Assembly: GCA_944472135.2 (NCBI GenBank)
Contig: OX235270.1
Coordinates: 55,495,267-55,559,266 of the forward strand
Source of the DNA: Trichobilharzia regenti
Lineage: Eukaryota > Platyhelminthes > Trematoda > Strigeidida > Schistosomatidae
Length of the DNA: 64,000 bases
Direction of reading: 5' to 3'
The position numbers were made by a program, and so were the translations under genes. This document shows positions 42,701 through 53,699 of this stretch, in pieces (position 1 is the first letter of the stretch; each line of letters opens with the position of its first letter). The notes under the pieces are model-generated. The model was not told where the DNA came from. It worked only from the letters and a program-made list of their open reading frames with translations, and did not search any database.

Positions 42701-43842
42701 ACTACCAACATGGACCCACTTATACTCGTCGCGTTGTGGCTCCACAGTCGGCACTACCCACAGTACTATTGTCATTACACCAGCAGTTAGGCCACGCGGG
42801 CTCAGGGAAAATGATTGAAGCGGCTAAAAGACGTTATTGGTGGCCTCACCAGAGGAAAGACATCATAGATTTCTGTGACTCCTGCGAGGTATGCCAAACT
42901 ATTAAGGCTCCGCACAAATATAATAAGGCACCCTTAGAACCCATTATAACTGGCCATCCGAATGACTTAGTACAAATAGACTTGGTTGGACCTCTCCCAG
43001 TAACTTCCAGAAATAATAACTATATTTTAGTCATGGTAGACCATTTTACCAAATGGTGCGAGGCTATTGCGATACCACAGATTGATGCTGTAACCATCGC
43101 AGAGTCAATTTTTGACCACTGGGTCAGCCGTTGGGGGGCACCACTTCAACTGCATTCAGATCGAGGATCCAACTTTGAAAGTATCGTTGTCAGCGAACTC
43201 TGTCGTATAATGGGTATCCGGAAGACACGCACTACCGCGTACCACCCACAGGGAAATGGCTTGGTTGAACGCACCAATCGGACACTTAAATCCCTCTTGC
43301 AGGCATTTGTAGATCAAAACAACCCCAGGGAATGGGACCGATCACTCTCACAGTGCTTAATGGCATACAGAGCAAGCATTCACAAAGCTACGCGTCAAAC
43401 GCCTCATTATATGGTCACTGGAAGAGAACTCCGGTTGCCAATCGATCTGACTTCAAACACACTAGGAGAGGATACACTGATTGCATCCGAACACGTAATC
43501 AGACTTCGACGAAACTTGAACAAGGTACATCAGATGACTAGGGATATACTCCAAACAAACCAGAGGTACCAGAAAGAATACTATGATAGGAAAGCACATG
43601 GATCACCAGTGGAGCCAGGAGACAAGGTGATGCTACTTAAGGAGGCACCACCTAAAGGGAAAGCTCTTAAATTCCATAAACGCTGGGAAGGACCATTCAC
43701 TGTAGTAGAGGTACTAAGTGACTGCACCTGTAGGATTCAGGAACCGAATTCCTCTCATAGTCTAGTCACACACTTCAATAGACTAAAACCTTTTCGACAA
43801 CAGGCCTTAGTTCAGACAAGTCCCGCAGGAACAGTCACCTAG
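39755..43842 (+). pseudogene. Gypsy gag-pol polyprotein with one frameshift
   Basis: Part 1 (39755-41467, 570 residues): gag capsid-like region (residues about 70-220: [20 protein letters not shown]), one zinc-knuckle-like motif [14 protein letters not shown] in which the usual His is Lys, protease [11 protein letters not shown] near residue 310, and the N-terminal RT region ([19 protein letters not shown]). Part 2 (41563-43842, 759 residues): RT with YLDDV, RNase H (LDTDASDSGIGAVLSQ, RTDHKALSWL), integrase zinc domain (Hx...CDSCEVCQ) and DDE core (VMVDHFTKWCEA, HSDRGSNF, YHPQGNGLVERTNRTLK), and a C-terminal region ending GPFTVVEVLSD. Between 41449 and 41563 coding continues in the second frame, so the break is a single-base change. 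The ATG lies only 3 bp after the LTR. Confidence 0.92.
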
Positions 43843-43877
43843 CACTGCGGACAGTGCTCCTATGGGAGAGGGGGTAG

Positions 43878-44156
43878 TGTAAGGCATGGTAAGTTTGGCG
43901 GTTTTCTAATGTTCAAACCATGCTTGTCTACTTTCAGGTTGGCTGCGAAGTATGCAGGGATTGGTTACCCAAGACGAGGCAACGGATGACCAATAGGAGT
44001 GCCCTTCCCTCTTATCTAATTGTATTGCGATTGGTTGTAAACATAATACTTGACCTTGAGTCTTCGTTCTTACTAGCACGCAACACTTGTGTGATCACGC
44101 TGCTAACGTGCGCTTTGCTCTCTGTTTCAGATCATTGCTTGACGAGTGGGATTACA
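43878..44156 (+). repeat. 3' LTR of the gypsy element
   Basis: 279 bp, TGTAAGG...ATTACA, one mismatch to the 5' LTR. Directly followed by the ACTC target copy and, 10 bp further, by the TIR transposon copy B. Confidence 0.93.
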
Positions 44157-44170
44157 ACTCTGCTGTTGGA

Positions 44171-46755
44171 GGGCAGCCTGTAGACGGCCGTAGGTCATTT
44201 GATCAGCTGATGAATATTGGCGTTATTTTTGGAAATGACGTCAAGGTTAGGTCATTTTTCGTTGTTTTACACACTTTTTTACATATATTCCAGTTAAAAG
44301 TTGATGAAATACGGCGTATTTAGCAGAAATAGGCAATGGTGGTGTCCTTATCCGGCCGTAGCTTACAGGCAGTTTGCAGTTTTTTGGAAAAACGTACTTT
44401 TCCGTTCAAAATACGTCGAATTACTTGAAGAAACATGTTATAATGATCTTTTCGTGAATTTTCTTTGCATTTTAATGGATTACACATGGACATGCCGAGG
44501 TGGGATAGCTCGTTTCGGTAATTATATCATTTACTTCCTTGTTTAATTTTCGTAATGCTGACAAGGCTACTCCATATGTATTTCTTTAGGATAAATCTGC
44601 AGAAATACTTAGAAATTATATACGCAAAGTAATTCCTTTTTTTATGGCATAAACTTGATGTTTGCAGGCAGATGCAATATGGATTTTATATTATTGAAAA
44701 CTGTTGACTTACATAATTATATACAATTCAAGTAATTATTTCGTCATTTTAAACATATTTAATGGTTAGTTATTGTGTTAACACTGATAACAATGTCTAT
44801 ATCTGTATATATCTTATGTCCTTTTTCAGATAATATCTACTTTCGGGAATTTCATGGATTTCGTTGATAAAGAAAAAGATACCTGCACTGTTGTCGATTT
44901 TGTATTACATGTTAATTCATTAATAAATGTATTCCTCGTTAATCGTTTGTTTATTCTACTTGATAAGACCGAATATTAGCCCTTGCGTAATATGTGAGGT
45001 ATAGAGTATGTGAGGCTATCTTTGAAATACTAAGTAGGAGCAGATATTTGGAAAAGCCTATTGGTAAAAGATTATGTTGTGGTCAAATAAAGTAAATATG
45101 TCTAAACCGTAGAGAAGGTGTTGCGATTATAAAGCGTTTCGAGTTATATATCGTCATAGCAGAATACGTAAACTGATTCCCGATTCATAGTCACAAAGTG
45201 AGAATAAATTTACCTGTGATAGTTTGCTTGTGATTTCTGCATGTCGCAATGTAACATAAGGAGAGACTATACCTATGCTGTTAGATGTATAACTCAGTGC
45301 AACTACGGTTATCGTAATAATTAAAAACAGAATGCCTAGGGCTCTCACCCACGGAACACGATGCGTTGCTATCTGCTCCTATAACCACGTAAACAAAAGT
45401 TTTCCAGACACCGCATTTACTCCTAACAGTTTACCCTCAACTCCTAACTTAGCACGAGTTACTTATGTTACTGGAACACAATCGCATTACAACAGAAGGA
45501 AGACAGATTCATTGAAAAATTGTTTATTAAACAAAAATCAGATTTCAAATGTACAGATAATTCAGATGAGTAGTCCTTTGTTACCGTCAGTAAGTTCCAT
45601 CTGAGAACACGGCACATGTATGTTTTTCCATAAGTCTGAAAAGGTTTAAGAAAGGCATAATTAACTTGGGTATTACATGCATGATCTGCATAAAAAATTT
45701 TTCCTGATAAGCATTTACAAGTAATCACTTTACAAACAATATATATATGTGCATATAAGTAGCCCAATAGTTTTCACTAAACTTAAGGGACTTTGCAACC
45801 TATCGCTGGTCGATATCCAGTAGGTCCATTGAAGCATCATGAAATGATAAAATTATCTAACAACAAGTTATGCAGTAGTTTTCAAAGCTTGTACAAATAT
45901 TTTAGCAAAAATGACAACCACTTTATGACAAATAATAGGTATTGACAGCAATAATAATGACATTCATGTTCATAGTGACTATAAAAACAATAATAGGTAT
46001 TATCATCGCAACAAATTCATCATTAACTTAGATAGACAACTAATAATTATACAATCATGTCAAATAAATGTATCACTTAATCTTAAGAAGCATGTGTTTA
46101 CTTACTTTCACTGTATTCTCTCAATACTGATGTGCTCAACAAGCTTATTCCAACTGAATTCAAGATTAATTCTGAAAGTGAGTGAAGATCCAGCTTGTGT
46201 CAAATAAAAACATGTAACTTACATGTATTACACTGCTTAATGAGACATCTGATACCTGCTTTCCGATCTTCGTGGCAAGAACACAGTTTATCTAGGTTTA
46301 TCTACATATACATGAGTATATGTATATGCTGCATGAACCATGCCATTTTGATCATGATTAGCCAGACCACTGTGTGTATCATACTTATTTAAGGATCTCT
46401 GAAAATAATGGTCAAGCAATAATTGAAGTTGCGTGAAGTTATTACCTCTTCAGAACATTGTTTGCATTCTTCACACCCCTAAGAAGTCCTTGGATCTTAA
46501 TTTGGCATGAATTCGTTGAATTCAGCAAATAAATCCACCGGTATTTCATTTCCCTCCTGAGCTGTAATAGTTTGTGTTGTCAGTTATCTCTCAAATTTGA
46601 TAAAACGATCCCGGAAATTCAGTACTTGACCAAGCAGCAAAATGATGTTTGAAATTACCTCAACTAGAATGACAAACCGGCCAATCACGAGCGAGCAAAT
46701 CGCTTGTTTATCTCATTCGCGGTCACTCAAAATTACGGCCGTCTACAGGCTGCCC
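44171..46755. mobile_element. TIR DNA transposon of unknown superfamily (copy B), uninterrupted
   Basis: 2585 bp with inverted termini GGGCAGCCTGTAGACGGCCG and a perfect 7-bp target duplication TGTTGGA (44164-44170 and 46756-46762). A 6-bp reading is possible because the adjacent A is shared. It aligns end to end with copy A (14587-22830) after removing the CACTA-like element and the SINE. It holds no transposase; the only conserved frame is the exon-like segment at 45154-45348. TSD size and ends fit no superfamily I can name with confidence. Confidence 0.85.
45154..45348 (-). other. Conserved exon-like segment inside TIR transposon copy B
   Basis: Minus-strand frame matching 21120-21300 in copy A: VRALGILFLIITITVVALS, YTSNSIGIVSPYV, RHAEITSKLSQ, then CACAG|GTAAAT. 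In copy B the frame upstream contains a stop (TAG) just before EQIATH. The differences between copies are mostly amino-acid changing, so it is probably no longer under selection. Confidence 0.35.
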
Positions 46756-47907
46756 TGTTGGAAACTTCGTCTTCTCCCTGGTCCCTTCTGCTTACTTGCT
46801 CCACTCACACCGTGTTGTATATTTCGGATTTATTGTAGGAGCCTACTACTTTCAACCGAAGACATTTCTACAACCGGAACACAGCAGCTACAGCAGACGC
46901 AGTCCAAACAGTTAACGTGCCTGTGGATTATATAATTAATTTGTAGCCGAGGACTTATACTTTATAACCAAGTAATCCTTTTTGTTGCTATAACTCGTCA
47001 CTGTATTTTTGGTAATATATTGTGGTTTAACACTCCACTGACTTGGATTATTACTTTTATATTTGGAATGTTAGTGAACTCTAATATTAGTCCCCTACAA
47101 CTAAAGGTGATATTATTCAAAACTGATTAACAGACCATTGAATAATTGCACTTTATTTAGCATCTTGTTAACATATGTTTATTTATGTTTTGTTCTCTCA
47201 TAACTTTATTATTCAATTTGGTACTTCTCGAAGTTCGGATTATTACTGGCGAAGATATCAGGGTAACTCGAAACAAACAATTAAACTCATAATGTGTATT
47301 TGTATTCATATTACTAAGAGTCTGTTGACTCCACTCATCTCGCACACTATATTCGCTGCTGCATTGCTGACACTGAAATCTGTCGTCCTTCATCATCCAC
47401 TTTATTTTGAATACCTAGATGTTTTAGTTGACAACAATACTGGATTCGAGTGTGTTCTTGCTGTCCCGCCATAACACTTGTTTTGGTGTTTGTAGTGAAA
47501 GAACTTCCTACATAATACATTTAGTAGGTGGCATAAAATCTCACAGACACTTGTTTTTCTCAATATATTAAGACCGATTCCCATGCTCATAAAATAAACA
47601 TATTTTGCTTCTGCAAATGGAAACTGTCGGTTAACGTTGTCGTGTAGCTCACTACGTTTCTGCATTGAATTTTTGAATATCTAACTGGTGACCTCTCTCT
47701 TGTTTAGGGCTATTTTACTTGGGCTAATTTTTCATTTTGATTTATTTTTCGAATGGTGCTCTAGTTGGTCCATTGGTGCCAATCTTTTCACACTCTGAAG
47801 ATATTTATCTACTAATTGTTTATTTGCTTTTGTAATTTTCAGTGAATTTCTACATTTCAATTCCTGTGTATCCCTGCATGTGAATCAAAGTCTAATTTAT
47901 ATACTCA
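46756..47907. other. Intergenic DNA upstream of the MBLAC1-like gene
   Basis: No recognised repeat or coding region. Presumably contains the promoter and 5' UTR of the gene at 47908; no TATA or initiator could be singled out. Confidence 0.4.
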
Positions 47908-48504
47908 ATGAACTATACGGTTGATTTTATTCGCATTGGATGGACAAAACCAGTTTCACCTGATCACTTCACGTCTGCATGCACTATATCTTTACTCAGA
48001 GGGCCTAAGCTTATACTTGTGGATCCAGGTAGCCCATGGGACTCAAAATTGCTTTCTTCTCGACTGAAAGATTGCGGGGTCAATCCTTTCGACATTGATT
48101 ATGTCATTTGCACGCATGAACATATTGATCATACTGGAAGTCTGCACCTATTTCCAAACTCTACACGCATTATTGGGAACACTTTCGAGGTACCAGGGCA
48201 TAAGGACTGCTTTTCTATAATTAAAACTCCATTTGAAATAGATTCTTGTGTTCATGTAGTATCTACTCCAGGTCACACCCAGACCGATGTATCAGTGATT
48301 GTCGAAAATGTCGAATTCTTTGGTCGTCTGGCGATAGTGGGTGATCTCTACGAATGTGAAGAAGACATAAACAAATCATTTTTGTGGCAGTCATCTAGCA
48401 GTAACGTAACTGTACAAGAGAAAAACCGAAAACTCATTTTTGATACAGTCGACTTCATTGTTCCAGGACATGGGCCTGCTTTTCGAGTCACTAAAAGAGA
48501 GTGA
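47908..48504 (+). CDS. MBLAC1: MBLAC1-like metallo-beta-lactamase-fold protein
   Basis: A single-exon frame of 198 residues from ATG 47908 with a complete metallo-beta-lactamase metal site: THEHIDH (His70, His72, Asp74, His75), His123 in TPGHTQTD, Asp146 in VGDLYE and His188 in VPGHGP. An N-terminal strand reads FIRIGWTKP and LILVDPGSPWDSKLL gives the usual GSPWD turn. The short length and the missing beta-CASP domain fit MBLAC1, not glyoxalase II or CPSF73. In mammals MBLAC1 has been described as a nuclease acting on replication-dependent histone pre-mRNA 3' ends, and the C. elegans relative is SWIP-10. The orthology is by motif and length, and function in this organism is inference. It is the only likely host gene in the window and has no introns, so a retrocopy must also be considered. 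Confidence 0.82.
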   Translation: MNYTVDFIRIGWTKPVSPDHFTSACTISLLRGPKLILVDPGSPWDSKLLSSRLKDCGVNPFDIDYVICTHEHIDHTGSLHLFPNSTRIIGNTFEVPGHKDCFSIIKTPFEIDSCVHVVSTPGHTQTDVSVIVENVEFFGRLAIVGDLYECEEDINKSFLWQSSSSNVTVQEKNRKLIFDTVDFIVPGHGPAFRVTKRE

Positions 48505-49257
48505 GGTCGGTTGTATACAGGATTACTGCAGTCCTTATAATAATTGTAATTTTAACCCTGCAAATGTTATTCTTTATATGCGTTTTTCAGATCCCAGAAG
48601 CATATATCTTTTTAACATTAATTATCCAATAGGCTTTTGAAATTTGGCAGTCAATTTATTTGTTATATTTTTGACAGTCCTAGTTATTTCAGATTGCAAT
48701 AATAATACACATTGCTTCTGAATGAAAATGACCAGATTATCTTCACTATTACTTTGAAAATACCCCCAACACCTCTGCATCTTGTAACTACTACCTTTAT
48801 TCCTTGATGTAATTTTAGCATTCCAAAATTCTCTAAACTGATACTGATTTTCTGGCTTATTACTAATAGACGATTATTACAATCAATAACTAGTCATTTC
48901 AAGGGCTAAGCCGTTACCATCTCTCTATTACTTATTATACATGATTACTACTTAATAGTATAACCATAAGTCACTCTATTTCTCATGGTTTTGGCCGCAC
49001 TAAATCGCTTTCTAAAAGTTCATCTATCAAAGTAGTAACAGCCACGAATAAAGATCTAAGCAAATAGAGACTTATGCGTCACCTATGGATATCGAAACTG
49101 AACGAAATATTCCTATATTGAGTCATAAGAAAAAAGCGTAAACAGCGAAGAAAATTTTCTTTTCGACGATTCATTTTCATAAGCTGTACAATCGTGATTA
49201 TATTAAACAAGGAAATCTTTAGACCAATCAGATACTGGTAAGATTGTAAAATAAAAC
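48505..49257. other. Unassigned stretch downstream of the MBLAC1-like gene
   Basis: Holds the presumed 3' UTR; no obvious poly(A) signal close to the stop. Minus-strand open frames at 49079-49282 have no recognised domain. Confidence 0.4.
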
Positions 49258-50087
49258 GAATAGAAGAAGGCAAACTACACACCAGTGTTTATAGAAAACC
49301 AACGCATTCTAATAGATATTTAGACTTTAATTCGTCTCATCCGTTAACTGTTAAGGCAGGCTTAGTAAAGTGTCTAACAAATCGAGCCATAGCACTAAGT
49401 AGCACAAAAAAAGACCTAAATGGTGAAATAAAACAGATAGAAGAAGCGTTGGTGTTGAATAACTATCCTATAAAATTCATTAGGAAGATCACCAAAAACC
49501 AAAAGCAAAATAAAAATAATGGTGAAACTACTAATGATAACACAAATAAGAAAGAATATAAGTCATCCACTGTTATACCATATAAGGAAAGCACATCTGA
49601 GGCCCTACGTAGGATTCTTAATAAAGCAGGAATTAGGGTGGCATTCAAACCTACAAACTCACTCAGAGACAAGCTCTGTAGGCTAAAAGACCCGGTAGAT
49701 CCAATTAAACAAAATAATATAATTTACAAAATACCCTGCAATAACTGTGAGGTCAACTACATAGGTCAAACTAGTAGGTCAGGGATAGTCAGATTAACAG
49801 AACATAAGAATTTAGCTAAGGTAAGAATGGTTGACCCTGAAAAGATAAGTAATTTAGAAAAAAGCTCAGCTATTGCACTTCATGCAATAACAAACAACCA
49901 CACAATAGGGTGGGATAGGGTTAAAATTCTAAAAAGTAATATAGCTAAGTGGAGAGAGAGGTTGATTACGGAATCCTTATTTATCGAGTCCACACCCAAC
50001 ACATGCAACAAAAATGACTCAATGCAAATACCAGAGATATGGAAGATATTATTACCGCAGGTCAAATCAGAAGAGGGTAATAAATAA
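49258..50087 (+). CDS. Penelope-like RT C terminus with GIY-YIG endonuclease (partial)
   Basis: The frame is open from about 49258 (first ATG 49449) to 50087. It begins with the end of the RT domain (TSVYRKPTHSNRYLDFNSSH, KAGLVKCLTNRA), has a Lys/Asn-rich linker, then the GIY-YIG module: IIYKIPCNNCEVNYIGQTSR with the catalytic Arg region RLTEH, and a C-terminal DSMQIPEIWKILLP. The canonical GIY is replaced by IYK, as is normal for Penelope elements, and a Cys pair precedes YIG. No internal stop, but the catalytic RT palm is missing because of 5' truncation, so this copy cannot move by itself. Confidence 0.85.
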
Positions 50088-50360
50088 TATTAAAATTCTA
50101 TTTCAATTCAAGCACATCACAACATCCTAACAAAAAACTTATTATGACTATTAAAACACTCGTCGTATCTTCCATCTGATTATAGTAGATCAATAACACT
50201 CGTATTAATGCCATCAGTCAAACCAGAAGAAGATAATAAATAATCTTAAAATTCTATTTCAATTCAACCACATTCTAACAAGCAGCTTATTATGACTGTA
50301 AAAACACTCGTCCAATTTTCCCATCTAATTGCAATTGATCAACAACACTCGTACGATTAT
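50061..50360 (+). repeat. 156-bp tandem duplication of the PLE 3' region
   Basis: Unit 1 begins GTCAAATCAGAAGAGGGTAA at 50061 (inside the ORF); unit 2 begins GTCAAACCAGAAGAAGATAA at 50217. Both end in AACACTCGTA. The second unit repeats the last codons and stop of the ORF. Confidence 0.8.
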
Positions 50361-50879
50361 TTCTGAATGTACATTATCTCACATTGATTTTTAATCCAAT
50401 ATCTAATCCATTCCACATATGTATATAAATGAGAGATCAAAGTTGTGTGAGTAACTTGATATGATTATGAGCAATAGTTTGTGCTCGAAACGTCATCAGT
50501 TCATATAACTGTAAACACTGTGCGATTTATCAAAATAAAATCTTATCTATAATGGAATTAGATACTGGTAAACTTTATCCTCGAAAAATGTATTATATAA
50601 TGTAAGGTGTAAGAAAGGATGACTAATTGAAAGTTAGAAAAAAGGCAGAAGTTGGCATGAAGTAATAAGTGTGAGATCATTAAGCTCGTGGACAATGGAC
50701 AGGAACTAGTGGGAAGGCGATACAGTGTTTGTATATAAAATATGTATGAAAAAGCAATGTTATCGATAAACAGTAATAGAGTGGTAATAAAATATGGATG
50801 ATGGGAATAATAATGATGATAAAATAATAGTAGTAGTAACAATAATATTAGTGAACTTACGTGATAAAAAAGGAAGCAC

Positions 50880-52330
50880 ACTTATGGTAAGGACTTTATT
50901 CTGGTCATGGTAGGGCGAGAGAATGTATGCATTGCTTTTGAATGCAGAGGTCCGGTTTCAGATCCCGAATAGCTAATGCTTCAGCTATGTACAGATGGCG
51001 TACCCGAAGTCCGTTTGTACGATATTGAGGGACGCTGTGTACCACTGAAGCATTCATGTGGGGTGCTTGATGTCCGGAGATGACAAGGTGTTCGAGGATT
51101 GAGCTGTTGATATTCTTCTTTTCTCCTCCGGCTAACCAAGCTGGGCAGTGTTCCAGGATACCTTTGTGGACGACGTTGCGTACTGCTGATATACTTTGCT
51201 CCACACGAGCACTGAAGTGGCCAAAAGCGACATTTTATCCTTAACGTCAGACTGGATTTACTGTCTGCTGGAGAATGTGATACGTATGGTGGCTGCTGGA
51301 AATGTCTCCTTCAGACATTTAGAAAGGCGGTTTCTGAGAATTTCCGCTGCGATGTCACCTTTGGATTCCAGGTTCATGAAGAGAGTTTTCTTAGGAACAG
51401 TTGCGATTTTTAGCGACGGAGGCTTCTCTTTCATGTTTTTGTCTATGAATCTTGATGGGTACTCGTTCTCTAGTAGGATTTCACGCAATAAATTTAATTC
51501 TTTCTGTATCGTGTTTTCCGAACAGATTTTTCTTATCCTTGAACTTAGTGTATGTACGAAGTTCCGCTTTCGGATGAGTGGGACGAAGCTCTGGAAGTTG
51601 ATAAACTGTCCCATCCATGTTGACTTACGATATATCGATCTTTGGGTCGTACAGTTGTGTCTTATGGTAAGTAGTACATCGAGGAATGGAAATGCCACGT
51701 TCGATTCACGTTCTGAGGTGTATTTTATTGATGGGTGTGCTGCGTTGAAGGTTTTGAGGAGATAATCTAAATCACATTTTTCATCACAAATCATGAACGT
51801 ATCACGTATCTCCTGTATAAGTACAGTTGACTTATCAAAAGATCGAGGATGTTGTTTTGGAGACGCCATGAAATAGTCAGCTAGGATGGGACCGAGAAAA
51901 GACTCTGGCTACACCATCTTTCTGTACATAGAATTGTTCATTGAATTTGAAGTGGATATTAAACGTACATTTGAGAAGTAGTTCCTTCAGATAGTTTATG
52001 GGAAGAGGAACTTCTAGGTTGTTGGTTTCGATTTAGTCACAAATGAAGCATATTGTTTCGGTTAGGGGGATGCTTGTGAATAGAGAGTTGACATCTAGTG
52101 AGAGCATTTGTCTTTCAAACACGTTGATATCCTTCACCTAGTCAATGAAGTCAAATGTATCGCTAAGGCTATATATATATTTTGTCACATGTCTTCTTAC
52201 TGGTTCAAAGATACCACCTAGCCGCTTCGCGATCTGATGATATGGTGAGTTAACCATGTCTATGATAGGTCTATTCATGAGCCATCTGCCTAAGAGATGC
52301 TTCAAAGATCGTTGCTATAAAAGCATAGAT
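50880..52330 (-). mobile_element. Penelope-like element, family 2, degenerate copy
   Basis: Minus-strand RT fingers and palm start near 52330 (MLSLDVNSLFTSIPLTETI, then DGVA), continue in the frame 51869-51258 (FPFLDVLLTI, RSIYRKSTWMGQFINFQSF) and end in the GIY-YIG C terminus at 51204-50905 (LEHLVISGHQ, AEALAIRDLKPDLCIQKQ). Stops and frame changes occur at about 52140, 52035, 51880 and 51240. Same family as 59747-60736. Confidence 0.8.
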
Positions 52331-52339
52331 ATCAATATT

Positions 52340-53690
52340 TTACACTAGTACTTGTTAGTTTTGGTATGTTTTTAATGATTCATTTAGAAGATGCGGTATC
52401 AGTAGTATGATTTAGCAGTGACGTGATTTAACCAGCAACAATAAGTATCGTGGCATTATATCAATGACTTGCTGAGAAGGACTCTAGTTGACGGAATGAA
52501 TACTTGAGTGGTAAGTTCCGAAGAAGCATACGGCTCTAGTTAGAGAAAAGCTAATGTAGGTGGCAGTGTAAAGATCACCCCCACTTAAGGTTAAGTTAGT
52601 AATTGTCTATACTTGAATGATTTCTGTGGAAGAATGTCTAGGAAGTGGTTATTCGGTCTTCAATTTAATCATGCTTTTAATTGAAAAGCTCCACTACTGG
52701 TAAATTCTGAACACATCATAGTGTAGTAAGCAAAGTTTTTCCTTGTATTTTCCCTATGTAAATGTATTAATAGGCAGTGCAGGGTGCTGTTAAACCTATG
52801 GATGTGTGAAATATTGCAAACAGAAGTCATATAAGGACTTTTAATGAATACACTTGTAGTCAAAACATCCTTTTGTATATGAAGTCAATAAAAGATGTAC
52901 CACTGATACATTCTGAAGTGCATTAAGTTTCCGAAAAATGAGGGCTTTTCCATATCTATTATCCTAGTCCAGAGCTTTCCCAAAAAGAACCATTAATTTT
53001 AATATACGTAGCCTTCTCCGTGATGTTTCTAGGTAAAAGAATTTACGTCTGTTGTTGCGAGTATTTTCAAGCTGAAATTTCTTCACTGCTTGAACTGCTG
53101 GTTCTGTCGAAATTCCGTATATAGCCGGATGTAAACGAGCATAAATGTATCTGTGGAATTAAAGCGCATATGTTTTGTATCGAAGACGCGAATTCGTGAC
53201 CCTAACAGCTTCTTCGAAGATGTCAGTCCGTTTCACTTCTTGAGCATCTATATATGACTTCTAAGTGATTAGTGTTTGCAGCGCTATTTAATATACACGT
53301 ATACTGATAAGAATATGCATAGAAGTGGTCAGAAAAGAACTCATCTTTGACCAAGAACTCGAACTCGGAACAAAAGTACCACTGGGAGAAATAATGCTGG
53401 AAATATATCTTTCCCTGAATCCTACAGTATTTTAATTCCAAAGGAAAATATGCAAACAAGCTTAGGGAGTTAAAATGGAGTCGGCAGTATCCACAATAAT
53501 GGCAGATATTCATGGAAAGTCGAGAAAACTTAGCTATTGAAACATCCACCCACACTCTCAAAGTATGAAGGAGTTATGTAGACAACACAGCCGCCGTGCT
53601 TAGGACACAGGATCTAAATATATTTTCTGCCACATCAACTCGGGGTTAGAGGTAATTCAACTCACTTAGAAAGTGGTAATTCAGAAAAAG
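52340..53690. other. Unassigned stretch
   Basis: Minus-strand open frames at 52669-52863 and 53223-53561 show no domain I can name. No tRNA-like boxes. Confidence 0.4.
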
Positions 53691-53699
53691 GAGCTTCCA

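Larger units (their letters stand above)
39473..44156 (+). mobile_element. Young gypsy-type LTR retrotransposon
   Basis: LTRs of 279 bp at 39473-39751 and 43878-44156 differ at one base, start TGTAAGG and end ATTACA, and are flanked by a 4-bp duplication ACTC (39469-39472 and 44157-44160). A purine tract GGGAGAGGGGG (43864-43874) precedes the 3' LTR. The single gag-pol frame is broken once near 41449. All structural parts of a gypsy element are otherwise present, in the order gag, protease, RT, RNase H, integrase. A recent insertion inactivated by one frameshift. Confidence 0.93.
49258..50545 (+). mobile_element. Penelope-like element, family 1, 5'-truncated
   Basis: Contains the C-terminal part of the single PLE protein, then a 3' region with a 156-bp tandem duplication (50061-50216, 50217-about 50360) and a tail of about 190 bp. 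The same tail recurs at 58440-59045. It starts abruptly within the RT thumb. Confidence 0.85.

Noticed and set aside
46756..47100. Possible solo LTR (TGTTGGAAAC...CCCCTACA)
   Set aside because: Ends look LTR-like, but there is no second copy in the window, no target duplication, and the TGTTGGA at the start is explained as the target site of the TIR transposon.
53223..53561. Minus-strand frame of 112 residues
   Set aside because: No recognisable domain, biased composition, no repeat partner.
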